NCBI GenBank assembly: GCA_046349975.1
Contig: JAXMBH010000010.1
Coordinates: 1 to 64,000, forward strand
From: JABDGM01 sp046349975
GTDB lineage: Bacteria; Planctomycetota; Planctomycetia; Pirellulales; Lacipirellulaceae
DNA length: 64,000 nucleotides
Reading direction: 5' to 3'
Part shown: positions 8,886-18,600 of the stretch, piece after piece
Layout: every line of letters begins with the position of its first letter
How positions within the stretch are numbered: position 1 is the stretch's first letter
Notes under the pieces: model-generated
Seen by the model: only the letters and a program-made list of their open reading frames with translations
Database searches by the model: none
Told to the model about the DNA's origin: nothing
Made by a program: the position numbers and the translations under genes

Positions 8886-10382
8886 CTAACGTCGCGGCTG
8901 AAGCACAAACTTACGGATCGACTCGATCATGTAGTCGAGCATCGGTCGCGTGAGCCCAGGGTACGTACCGATAAACACGGTGCGATTCATGATTTCATCA
9001 GCGCCCGCAAGGTTGCCGACGGCGCGCACAGCCTGCGGGTTGTCCTTCTTCAACTGCACAAAGGCCGGCTGGCGCATCAGATTGCCGCCGAACAGCATGC
9101 GGTTGCCGATTTTGCGTTCGTCCAAATGCCGCGCGAGATCGGTGCGCGTGAAAGGAGCCTTTGCCCGCACCGACAATTTGAAACCGAACCACGAACATTC
9201 GGTGCGGCAGCCTGTCGAATCCCAACTGAAGGTCCCGTCGGCATTCCAACCCGTCGCGTGCGTTGGCAGGGTGAATTCGATTAGTTCCTCGCACTCTGCG
9301 AGGCCCTTTCTCAAATACTGCCAATTCGTCTTGCGGGCGTCGATGAATTCCGGCAGCTTCGCGAGCTGCTCGACGCCGATCGCCGCCTGCAAATCGAGCG
9401 GTTTCAAATTATAGCCCAGATGACTGTAGATGTACTTGTGATCGTACCCTTCCGGAAGCTCACCGAGCTGCCAGGCGAACCGCTTGTTGCAGGTGTTATC
9501 TTTGCCGGAAGCGCACCAGCAGTCACGACCCCAGTCGCGAAAGCTTTCGACAATTGTCTTGAGTAATGAATCTCGTACGATGTTCACCGCGCCGCCTTCG
9601 CCGAGCGTGAGGTGGTGCGGCGGGTAAAAACTTTGCGTCGAAAGATCGCCCCAATTTCCGGTCCAGCGCGTCATTGAGCCGTCAGCGTTTGCGCCATCTG
9701 CCTTGTATTGGGAGCCAAGCGATGAATTCGCTGGAATGGTATAGGAGCAGCCCAGCGCATCGCAATTGTCTTCAATCAGCCACAGGTTGTGGTCGCGACA
9801 GAAGGCAAGTGTCGTCGCCAAATCAAACGGATTTCCCAGGGCATGAGCCATCATGACGGCTTTAGTTCGCCCTGGCGAGTATGCATCCTCCAACTGGTCG
9901 CAACGGGCGTTTCCCGTAATCGGGTCAGCATCGATGAACACGGCCGTGGCGCCGCATTGGATAATCGGCGCGACCGTTGTCGGAAAGCCGGCGGCCACAG
10001 TGATTACTTCATCACCCGGCCGAAGTCGCCGCTCTGGCTGAAGCTTGTGGCTCGTGAGCGCCGTCATGGCGAGCAAGTTCGCGCTCGATCCAGAATTAAC
10101 GAGGATGCTGCGTCGAACGCCCAGGAACTTGCCCAGTCCAGCCTCGAACCGTTCGCCTTCCCGGCCAAGCGTCAGCCAAAAATCGAGCACGCTGCCGACC
10201 GCGGCGGTTACTTCGTTCTCGTCGAACACTCGGCCAGCGTAAGGTACCGCCGTTTTGCCGGGAACGAATTTGCGCGGTCCAGGGTCGTTGCCGGGACGAT
10301 TCTCGCGATGCACGCGCGCTGAATACTCGCGTGTCAGTCGCAAAATCTCTTCCCGCAGCTCGTTCGTTGATTCGTCGCTCAT
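8886..10382 (-). CDS. rfbH: CDP-4-keto-6-deoxy-D-glucose 3-dehydrase (E1, RfbH/DdhC)
   Basis: This PMP and iron-sulfur enzyme removes the C3 hydroxyl of CDP-4-keto-6-deoxyglucose together with an E3 reductase. It has the aspartate-aminotransferase fold but lacks the usual PLP lysine: the motif reads SFYPPHHLTLGEGGAV, with His in its place, as in known E1 enzymes. The 2Fe-2S ligands are visible as CWCASGKDNTC (C-x1-C-x7-C), with an upstream Cys in EDNCDALG. The protein has 498 residues against about 437 in enteric RfbH. Much of the excess is an insert after NCDALGC (SYTIPANSSLG onward) and an N-terminal extension. It overlaps rfbG by four bases. No E3 partner is present in the window. Confidence 0.92.
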   Translation of the reverse strand: MSDESTNELREEILRLTREYSARVHRENRPGNDPGPRKFVPGKTAVPYAGRVFDENEVTAAVGSVLDFWLTLGREGERFEAGLGKFLGVRRSILVNSGSSANLLAMTALTSHKLQPERRLRPGDEVITVAAGFPTTVAPIIQCGATAVFIDADPITGNARCDQLEDAYSPGRTKAVMMAHALGNPFDLATTLAFCRDHNLWLIEDNCDALGCSYTIPANSSLGSQYKADGANADGSMTRWTGNWGDLSTQSFYPPHHLTLGEGGAVNIVRDSLLKTIVESFRDWGRDCWCASGKDNTCNKRFAWQLGELPEGYDHKYIYSHLGYNLKPLDLQAAIGVEQLAKLPEFIDARKTNWQYLRKGLAECEELIEFTLPTHATGWNADGTFSWDSTGCRTECSWFGFKLSVRAKAPFTRTDLARHLDERKIGNRMLFGGNLMRQPAFVQLKKDNPQAVRAVGNLAGADEIMNRTVFIGTYPGLTRPMLDYMIESIRKFVLQPRR

Positions 10383-11503
10383 GTCTTGCTGGCCCAGGTT
10401 TGCCCAGCTTGCGCCGCCGCGGCGCAGTATTCTTCGATTTGCCGCCGCGTCACCTCGGCCGTGTCTTTTTCCGCGTTCTCCGCATCATACCATTCGAACG
10501 TCTTCGCAATCGTCTGGCCGAAGCTCCACGTCGGACTCCAATCCAATAGATGAAACGCCTTATCGATCGTAAGGCTCAGTTTCGCCGCCTCGTGAGGCGC
10601 GTTTGGGTCCGAGCAATCGGCCCACGACCCCTTTGTGTGCTTCAGCAACTCCGCTACGACTTGTTCCACTGTGCGGTTGCTCGCCAAGTTCGGTCCAAAG
10701 TTGAATGCGCTGCAGAACTCATCGGGATCAGACCTATGCAGCAATTGTGGCGCGGATATCGCCGCGCCCAGCCACAAGTAGCCTGATAGCGGCTCGAGCA
10801 CATGCTGCCACGGGCGCGTTGCCGTCTTGTTTCGCACTGGAATCGGCTCGTTGCGGCGCAGAGCGCGGATACAATCGGGCACAATTCGGTCCTTTGACCA
10901 GTCGCCGCCGCCGACCACGTTGCCGGCCCGCGCGCTCGACAGCTTGATCTGGGGCATCGACGCAAAGAACGATTGGCGATACGACGACGTCACAATTTCC
11001 GCGCAGGCTTTTGACGCACTGTACGGATCGTGGCCGCCCAATCGATCGAGTTCGTTATACCCCTGCAGCCGATTCTGGTTCTCGTAGCACTTGTCGGTGC
11101 TGACCACGACCACGATGCAGGGCTTGGCCGCTTTCCGCACCGCTTCGAGCACGTGGACCACACCCAGCACGTTGGCAGCAAAAGTGCCGACCGGTTCCTC
11201 GTAGGACCGGCGCACCAGCGATTGTGCCGCCAAATGAAACACGATTTCCGGCGCTGCACTGCCAAAGGCCGATTCGACGGCCGCGCGATCGCAGATATTG
11301 AGCCGATGGTCTGCCGCCAGGCGGTCGTGCAGTCGCAGCGCTTCGAAGAGCTTCTGATCGTCGTCAGGGTCCAGCGCCAGCCCCGAGACCTCGGCGCCAA
11401 GCAGCGACAACCAATACGACATCCAGCTTCCCTTGAAGCCGGTGTGGCCGGTCACCAGTACGCGGCGGCCTCGGTAGATGTCGTGAAAAGTCTTCATCAT
11501 CAA
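10379..11503 (-). CDS. rfbG: CDP-glucose 4,6-dehydratase (RfbG/DdhB)
   Basis: This NAD-dependent SDR converts CDP-D-glucose to CDP-4-keto-6-deoxy-D-glucose, step two of the 3,6-dideoxyhexose pathway. GHTGFKGSWMSYWLS is the very characteristic NAD-binding motif of this subfamily. VVVSTDKCY and YSASKA hold the catalytic Thr and the YxxxK pair, and the length of 374 residues is normal (about 360). Three Met codons in a row (MMMKTFHD) leave the exact start open by six bases. The stop overlaps the start of rfbH, and rfbF lies 53 bases upstream, so the three steps are encoded together in pathway order. Confidence 0.92.
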   Translation of the reverse strand: MMMKTFHDIYRGRRVLVTGHTGFKGSWMSYWLSLLGAEVSGLALDPDDDQKLFEALRLHDRLAADHRLNICDRAAVESAFGSAAPEIVFHLAAQSLVRRSYEEPVGTFAANVLGVVHVLEAVRKAAKPCIVVVVSTDKCYENQNRLQGYNELDRLGGHDPYSASKACAEIVTSSYRQSFFASMPQIKLSSARAGNVVGGGDWSKDRIVPDCIRALRRNEPIPVRNKTATRPWQHVLEPLSGYLWLGAAISAPQLLHRSDPDEFCSAFNFGPNLASNRTVEQVVAELLKHTKGSWADCSDPNAPHEAAKLSLTIDKAFHLLDWSPTWSFGQTIAKTFEWYDAENAEKDTAEVTRRQIEEYCAAAAQAGQTWASKT

Positions 11504-11556
11504 ATTGCGAATTCACTCGGGCGACGCATGTTCTCGCAAGCAGTCGCTCGCCCAAC

Positions 11557-12333
11557 TCAGTGCCACACTTTCCAGGGCGCCCGATTCTCAGCCCACAACG
11601 TTTCGAGCTCGCGCTTGTCGCGCAGCGTATCCATTGGTCTCCAAAATCCGCGATGCTTGAACGCTGAGAGTTGACCATCGCGAGCGAGGTTCTCCATCGG
11701 CTCGCGCTCCCAATACGTGCCGTCACCCAAAGTCACGTAATCCAACGCACCCGGTTCCAGCACAAAAAAGCCACCATTGATCCACGCGCCGTCACCGGCC
11801 GGCTTTTCTTGAAACCGCTCGACATTTCCCGCACCGCTGATATCCAGCGATCCGAAGCGGCCTGGCGGCTGCACGGCCGTGAGCGTGGCCAGCTGGTGTC
11901 TCTCCTTATGAAACGCCAGTAACTTCCTGATATCGACGTCGCCTACACCGTCGCCGTAGGTAAAGCAGAACGGACCATCGGCCACGTAGGGCGCAATTCG
12001 CTTCAGGCGCCCGCCCGTCATCGTCTCGTCGCCCGTATCCACGACGGTGACCTTCCACGATTCGGAGCGCTGCAAATGCACTTCCGTCGTATTATCGTGC
12101 AAGTGAAACGTAACGTCGGCATTGTGCAGAAAGTAATTCGCAAAATACTCTTTGATCACATAGCCTTTGTATCCGGCACAAATCACGAACTCGTTGACTC
12201 CATGAAACGAGTAAATCTTCATGATGTGCCACAGGATCGGCTTGCCGCCGATTTCAATCATTGGCTTTGGCTTGAGATGCGTCTCTTCACTAAACCGAGT
12301 TCCCAAGCCGCCGGCAAGAATTACTGCTTTCAT
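11557..12333 (-). CDS. rfbF: Glucose-1-phosphate cytidylyltransferase (RfbF/DdhA)
   Basis: This enzyme makes CDP-glucose from CTP and glucose-1-phosphate. MKAVILAGGLGTRFSEET is the nucleotide-binding P-loop-like motif, followed by KPKPMIEIGGKPILWHIM. FTYGDGVGDVD is the metal and sugar-binding region, and REPMENLARDGQL is typical of RfbF. The 258-residue length matches the family. The frame extends upstream to 12387, but the ATG at 12331-12333 starts exactly at the conserved motif. It is the first gene of the dideoxyhexose operon and has a possible promoter about 280 bases upstream. Confidence 0.93.
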   Translation of the reverse strand: MKAVILAGGLGTRFSEETHLKPKPMIEIGGKPILWHIMKIYSFHGVNEFVICAGYKGYVIKEYFANYFLHNADVTFHLHDNTTEVHLQRSESWKVTVVDTGDETMTGGRLKRIAPYVADGPFCFTYGDGVGDVDIRKLLAFHKERHQLATLTAVQPPGRFGSLDISGAGNVERFQEKPAGDGAWINGGFFVLEPGALDYVTLGDGTYWEREPMENLARDGQLSAFKHRGFWRPMDTLRDKRELETLWAENRAPWKVWH

Positions 12334-12835
12334 GGAAGTCGATGTTGCAAGGTCTTTAGCCGGCCGACAAACAAAATTTTCCGGCACCGCGGCAGCTCGG
12401 CGATGAGCGTACTTGTCGTCAGCAAAGACTTGGTCCAGGTCTGCGAAACGCTTAACAAGTTCACCGTAGCGATACTGCGAGACGACAACGCCTACAGCGC
12501 CACAGATTGCCTGGCAGCAGCCGAAAAGCGCGAGAACAGGGCCCGATTACGCAGCCAATACCCACCAAGGAACGATCAGACAACAGCGGAAAATGGGCAA
12601 GGCCGGCTGACTTTTTAATTATATTGCGACAGGCCTGGTATACAAGGCAATCGCACTCGCCCACCACACGTGGGCACTCGTCCCAACCGTCGCGCGACTC
12701 CCAGCTGGCACTACACTGAAGCGGCCTGTGGCAGGTCCGTTGCCCGACCGTTACAGACGTCATCTTAACTGCGATTGGAATTCCAGCACTAGCCAATATA
12801 GCCTGCCCAGACCGACGAATTGCAAGACGCCAAGC
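12334..12835. other. Intergenic region upstream of the CDP-sugar operon
   Basis: About 500 bases without a credible gene. Short frames on both strands lack family features and ribosome sites. It holds a possible leftward promoter at 12618-12645, listed separately. Confidence 0.6.
12618..12645 (-). promoter_or_regulatory. Candidate promoter for the rfbF operon
   Basis: Read leftward, TATAAT (12618-12623) is a perfect -10 box. TTGTAT (12640-12645) lies 16 bases upstream as a weak -35. Initiation near 12611 would leave a leader of about 280 bases before rfbF. The AT-rich patch stands out in GC-rich surroundings. The -35 match is poor. Confidence 0.4.
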
Positions 12836-14032
12836 CTAGCACTGCTTGCCGCCGAGGATCATCTCAAACTCATCGCCAATACGCTGAATATCAAAGTGCG
12901 TATCAGCATACCGGCGTGCCGCGGCACCCGCCTCTTCACGTAGTTGCGGCGAATCAATCAGCCGTCGCGCCGCCGCACAGAACCCCGCAATGTCGTCGGG
13001 CTCAACCACCATGCCGGCCTCCGATTGCGCTACGATCTTCGCCGCCAGATTCTCGCCGGGCACTGCCAGCAGTACGGGTCGCGCCGCGCAGAAGTAGCTT
13101 AACACTTTCGATGGTACGCTGAACACACCGGCATCGGCCTCGAGGATCGCGACCAGCACATCGGCGCTGCCCAGCACGTTCGGCAAATCCTCGAACTTCT
13201 GAAAACCCAAGCAGCGGAGGGATGAAAGTTTCTCTGCCGCAGCCTGCGCCGCAAGCCACTCGACCCCATCGCCTTCCGAAACCACGATCAGCTCGCCGCA
13301 TCGGAGCGCAGCAAGTGTGCGCGCCAGCTCCAACAACAACGCCGGATTGTGTTTCATCGCCAGCGTGCCGGCATACAAAAACCGCAGGCCGGAAGTAAGC
13401 TTTTGCGTTTGCGACCACTCGTTCTCCCGCGGCCGCTGCGGCATGTCGTCCAGCGGCGCCCAATTGTGAACGACGTGAATCTTCGAATTCTCAACGCCCC
13501 AATTCTGGAAGATGCCGCGAAAGTCTTCGCTGATAACGACAATTCCTGCGCTGTGGCGGGCGTCCGACTTGTCGAGCTGAATGAAGTACTGGCCCACGGC
13601 GTGACCGACAATCGGCAGCTTTTTGCTCAACAGGCGATAAGCCGCCAAACCGTAGATGTCTTGGATCCACGACACCAGCCGCACGCCCCTGCGCTGGCAC
13701 CAGCGCGCCAAGCGATGCTCGGGAATCGAAGGCGTATTGGCCGAGAGAATGACTTCCGGGCGAAACGCGCCGCACGCGCCGATTAGCGCCTGGCCGTATT
13801 GCGATTCCAACTTGAACCGCCGGAAAAAACTCTTCTTGGGAATTGTCTGCGATAGTGAAATACCGCGGATATCGAACGTGCCGGGGTCTTTCTCGCTACG
13901 CGCGAGTGCGCCGCGGGGCGTATGAGTCGACCCGCAATATAAGTGCAACACATCGTGACCGCGCCCCGCCAGTTCCCGGCTGAGCTGCACCTGAAACGGA
14001 TGGCCTGCGTAGTCGTGAACGATTATTCGCAT
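12836..14032 (-). CDS. Glycosyltransferase family 4, WbuB/WcaI-like
   Basis: This GT-B glycosyltransferase of 398 residues begins MRIIVHDYAGHPFQVQLSRE, with the N-terminal acceptor domain pattern of WbuB and WcaI proteins. VSWIQDIYGLAA is a hallmark of that group. The donor domain has FLYAGTLAMKHNPALLLELA and the region VFSVPSKVLSYFCAARPVL, where the second half of the EX7E motif is replaced by the SK pattern usual for WbuB-like members. It would add a sugar, often an amino sugar such as fucosamine in characterised relatives, to the lipid-linked unit. It is transcribed in the same direction as the rfb operon but 500 bases upstream. Confidence 0.85.
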   Translation of the reverse strand: MRIIVHDYAGHPFQVQLSRELAGRGHDVLHLYCGSTHTPRGALARSEKDPGTFDIRGISLSQTIPKKSFFRRFKLESQYGQALIGACGAFRPEVILSANTPSIPEHRLARWCQRRGVRLVSWIQDIYGLAAYRLLSKKLPIVGHAVGQYFIQLDKSDARHSAGIVVISEDFRGIFQNWGVENSKIHVVHNWAPLDDMPQRPRENEWSQTQKLTSGLRFLYAGTLAMKHNPALLLELARTLAALRCGELIVVSEGDGVEWLAAQAAAEKLSSLRCLGFQKFEDLPNVLGSADVLVAILEADAGVFSVPSKVLSYFCAARPVLLAVPGENLAAKIVAQSEAGMVVEPDDIAGFCAAARRLIDSPQLREEAGAAARRYADTHFDIQRIGDEFEMILGGKQC

Positions 14033-14205
14033 TGGACGTTTATATGCTGCACAGAAACTGCTCTCGATCTCTCATTCAAACGTACCTGAATTAGGAGCGC
14101 GACCGATCACCAGCGATTGCAGATTTTGCAGGAAATGCAGCTGAAAATCATCACCAACCGAATTCTGCGCATATCCTGCCGCGCGACGAGCGGTGCCCGT
14201 GCGGC

Positions 14206-15387
14206 CTACCGCGGCTTAGGCCGCATCCAAGGCCCCTCGCCGACTCGCACGAAATCACCGGCGGGCAGAAACGCAATATCGAACAACAAATCATCAACCG
14301 GCATTTGCTTGGGAACTACCACCAGCTTGCTGGTGTCAAACGTGGCATTCTCGTTCGAGAAATGACCGGTCACGCGTACGCTCCACCGCAACCACTTGGG
14401 CGGAGGCGAGAACTGGCCATCGTACTGGAACAGTGTGAAGTAGGTGTCTTTGCCCGACCCGTGGTCCCACTGAATGTTCTCGCACACGAGCCGGTTGTCA
14501 TTCGGCGAGTAATCGCGCACTTTGAAAAGCGTTACTTTCCGGTGGCCCACGTACAACCCGTCGCACACCAAATTGCCGCCGCGCACCACATCGAAGACCG
14601 TGGTATCGTCTCGCCCGCTCACCATGATGTTGCGGAAGTTCCAGGGCACGGCCTGCTGATTTTCCGAACGAAAGCAACTGCCGCAGGCCCAGAACCACAC
14701 GTTTTCCACGACTCCCAAGTCAGCGTGGTTTTCATCCGGCACGAATGTGCCATCTCGATAGTAACCGGCTCGCGCACAAATGCCCGCCTGGCATCCAGAA
14801 ATCACGCAGTCACGTACGATGTGCTTGCCCGTGGAAAGTCCGATGCGTCCTTCGACCTCGATGCCCACCGGCGTTGGCGTACCGGTGGGCGGTTCCATGC
14901 CGCTGCCATCGTCTTTCACATAAGGGCGGCCGCGAAACTCAATGCCTTCGAGCGTAAATCCTGCGCCGCGAAGCCGCACGATTGCCCCGCCATTGTCGCC
15001 ATCGATGCGCGTGAATCGCGTGACCGCCCCGCCCTGCACGCCGCCGGGCGGATTGTAATGTGCCGATACGATTGGATAGCCTCGACTGCCGAATCCCCGC
15101 AGCGCCCCGCCAATTCGCACTGGCGTTTCGATCGTGCCGGCAAAGAAAAACTCCTTGGCCGCCGCGCGGATCGGATGCAGCACTGGCCCAATGCTGCCGT
15201 TCGCGAATTTGAACTGACCTCCGCGCCATTGGGCATTCAGCGCGTCGTTGAGTCGTTCCCGATTCGCGACGGCGGCCGTGACCGATTCAGGCACTAAACC
15301 AATATCCGCCTCGGCATCGTATTCGAAAGCGCGCGACGAAACGGCGATCAAACACGAGAATAGCAATCCACAAATATGACGATGCAT
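14206..15387 (-). CDS. Secreted right-handed beta-helix (pectate-lyase-like) protein
   Basis: The protein has 393 residues and a signal peptide (MHRHICGLLFSCLIAVSSRA), so it is exported. The body shows the short, glycine- and valine-rich strands of a parallel beta-helix, for example VRLRGAGFTLEGIEFRGRPY and HIVRDCVISGCQAGICARAG. GGALRGFGSRGY near residue 95 is the pectate-lyase-like entry region. No catalytic residues could be assigned, so lyase, sulfatase-assisting or purely binding roles are open. The frame runs to 15543, but the ATG at 15385-15387 precedes the signal peptide. It lies downstream of the giant RTX/G8 protein on the same strand and may be co-expressed with it. Confidence 0.7.
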   Translation of the reverse strand: MHRHICGLLFSCLIAVSSRAFEYDAEADIGLVPESVTAAVANRERLNDALNAQWRGGQFKFANGSIGPVLHPIRAAAKEFFFAGTIETPVRIGGALRGFGSRGYPIVSAHYNPPGGVQGGAVTRFTRIDGDNGGAIVRLRGAGFTLEGIEFRGRPYVKDDGSGMEPPTGTPTPVGIEVEGRIGLSTGKHIVRDCVISGCQAGICARAGYYRDGTFVPDENHADLGVVENVWFWACGSCFRSENQQAVPWNFRNIMVSGRDDTTVFDVVRGGNLVCDGLYVGHRKVTLFKVRDYSPNDNRLVCENIQWDHGSGKDTYFTLFQYDGQFSPPPKWLRWSVRVTGHFSNENATFDTSKLVVVPKQMPVDDLLFDIAFLPAGDFVRVGEGPWMRPKPR

Positions 15388-15600
15388 GGGCCTACGCTCA
15401 AAATGGTACTCACGCTTCTCGCTACGATCAGGCGAGCCTATCCTGTAGCGCAGCGAGTGCGGAATCAAGTGGCGCCACATGCTGAATGGCACGATTGCAG
15501 GCAGCCCCAACAAACACGCCGATAGGACGGCTCCCAGCAGCAATCCTATCGGCGCTCAAAATCAGTCCAAGTTCCGCTGGCCGCTGACGATCATCCAGCA

Positions 15601-18600
15601 TTAAGCGTTGGGCAGCCCCAACAGACCAACCAAGCCGGCCGCCGGTACAGCACTCGCCGGCGCGATCTTGCCGCCCAGGGCAACGCCATACCGGTCCCAC
15701 AACTGCTGGTTCGTCAATCCAATGTACGCCGGATTGGCGTCCGGGCGCGCCGTTGGGAACGGAACAAAGTCGGGCTTCTGAGATTCGAAGTACAATTGCT
15801 GATTAACATACGGGCCGTAATTCAGCAGGATCTTGTCCTTCACGAAGAAGACATCAACCGCATAGCTGCCCCAGCCGCCGGTCTGCAGCACCGTGGTGAC
15901 CGTCGTTCGCGCCGGCACACCAGTGATTGTGATCGTACGGTCCGTAAGCGCCGCGGTGTAAATCAGGACGTCATTCGTGTTGTCATACTGACCGCCACTG
16001 ATCACCGTGCTTCCCTGCCGCGCGGGCAAAATGCCAATGAAGTAGCCGCTGACCGTGAGGTTCTCATACGAGTTGTTTTGCGTGGCGATATTGCCGCCGA
16101 TGCCGACCGACGGTTGTGGCGACAACTTCGAAATGATGCGCAAATTACGAAGCACCGTATTCTCTGTATACGGCATGTAGGCGCCATTGGTGTTATTCCA
16201 AAAGTCGGAATTCTCAATGATGCTTTGCTCTCCCTCGGTCATTTGGAGATGGTACCGAATCGTGATGCCGCTTCCCGACGCGTAGCCGATGTTCCCGGAG
16301 AATTCCCGCACCGGCACCGACCCGACGGCGATCGTCGCTGCTCCGTGGGCAATGGATGGATCCACAAGGTTGGCGCTTTGGAATTGCGCTTCCACGCCGT
16401 TGGTCTTAAGTCCACGCGTGTAATAAATGAACGCGGCGCCCTGATTGCCGGCCGAAATATTGTTGACGACCGTCACGCCCGCGCCTTGGAACCAGAATCC
16501 ATCGCCGCGGAAGCCAAAATCCTGGACGTTGTCGCGGGCGTTGAGTTCTTCATTCGTGCCGGTGCTGCCAATCGCCAGATTGCCGACAAAGCTGCCAATT
16601 TCGTCACCGACTTCCGTGTTAAACGCCGCTCCGTGGACATCAAACGCCACGTTGTTGAGCAAGTCGACATTGCTGCTGTGGTTCACATAGCCCCAACCGG
16701 CGCTGTCGACGACCGCGCTGCCGACGATCGTCGCGGGGTTGCCATCATCCATCACACCGGCGCGATGGAAATGCACCGAGTACCGTGCCCGCGGGTTCGT
16801 GCCCGTCCCCGCCTTCAGCGTCCAATCGCTTTGAATCACCGGATCATTGATCGGCACCGACTTATCCGTGCGGCCGATGCGATAGAAGCCGGCATAACCG
16901 ATATGCACATCTTCATTGTGCATGAACATCACGTGACCACGACGGTCAAACGCGGTGGCTTCCGATTCGAACACCACATTCCGCGTGACATTCGCGATCT
17001 GTACCGAGTAGGCGCTCGAAATGGGCGTGTGGTCATATGTCAACGGGCGATCGAGAACTACGATGTTCCCCAAAATGGCCGAGATCGTCCGCGTTTCATT
17101 TTGCGTCGTATCGGGCGTAACTGCCGCAATGACCACGCTATCGCCGACCTTCCAACCGACCGGCACGGTTTTGAGCGTTAGCGTTTGAGTGCCCACGGTC
17201 GCGATGCCGCCAATGTTCGCGTATGAATCCACTTGCGCACCATAAATCGACACGCTGCCTTGCGCGATCAGGCCACGACTGATGCCATAGGGATCCCACG
17301 TGCGATCGATCGCGCCATTGTTGGTGAACAAGACCTTCGCTGTGACTCCGCGGGCGATCGGCGCGGCCTGCGTTCCCATCTGGAACGTGCCTGAGTCCGA
17401 TACCACCATCGTATCGACCTGAATGAGCGTATTGCGCGTCGTGTTGAACGACAGCGTCCCGTCCACGCGAACCGTCGCAATCCGTGCCGCAATCACGCCA
17501 TCGACTTGCACTTCGACGCCGACTGGAATCAACACCTTCGCGCCGGCTGCCGGCACCACGCCGCCATGCCAGGTGTTGGGATCAGACCAAGCCCCGTTCC
17601 GAATGGCGTAATTCGTGACCTGATCGTATCGGACCAGTTGGTACAACGTGAGGTGTTCGGTCTGCATCGAAGTCCCGGCGTGCGGGATAAGCGACGTCAG
17701 CGTCTCCGTGCTGTCGCGATTGCTGATTTTGTCAAGCGAATCGACGAGCGCAAAGCCTTCCAGTCGCGTGGGGCTGGTCTCCAGGACCATCGTGTGCCCA
17801 TCGCCGCAGATGCAGAAACCAACGCCTCCGCCGGCCACTTCTTGCTGATGTTCCGAAATAACATCCGACGGCAAATACACCGGCATCGAACCGGTTTCGA
17901 AGAACCAGTCTTGCCCAGTTCCGCCGTCGATCGCATCCGATGCTTCGTCATCGACGACCGATTCTTCCAGGTGCAAATGCGCGGCAAATGCTTCGTCTTG
18001 AATCTGGGCAATGCGATCGGCTTGTGTCGTGCCACCCTGCCATACCGCCTGCAATGCCGCCACGGCGGCCTCATTTTGGTCGTACGCCGTCAACCCGCCG
18101 ATGAGCAAGTCTTCGCCGTCGTCACCGGAAAGCTGATCAGCGCCAAGCCCGCCGATGATCACATCATTGTTCGCACCGCCGAGGAGTTCATCATTTCCGG
18201 CGTTGCCCAGCAGCGAGTCATTGCCCGTTCCGCCACTGAGGTAATCGTTGCCCAAGCCGCCGTTGAGCTTGTCGTCGCCGTCGTCGGCATACAGTGTGTC
18301 GTCGCCGTCATCACCCCACAGAGAGTCGTTGCCGACGCCGCCGAGCAACAGATCGACGCCGGTGCCGCCGCTCAAGCGATCGTTTCCAATACCAGCTTCG
18401 AGGTAGTCATCGCCGTCATTGCCGTTAAGCGCGTCGTCGCCATCCAAGCCGTAGAGCTTATCGTTGCCCGCGCCGCCAAAAAGCGTGTCGGCGCCAACGC
18501 CGCCATTGAGGTAATCATCGCCAATGTCGCCGGTCAGAGAGTCATTGCCGTCCTCACCGTAGAGATTGTCATCGCCGGCGCCGCCAAGCAGCGTGTCGTG

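Noticed and set aside
14206..15297. 330-codon rightward frame opposite the beta-helix gene (starting about 14305)
   Set aside because: The opposite strand has a signal peptide and beta-helix pattern; this frame has neither.
15796..17181. 461-codon rightward open frame opposite the G8/beta-helix gene
   Set aside because: It is a mirror of a well-supported gene; its sequence is rich in Arg, His and Val without domains.
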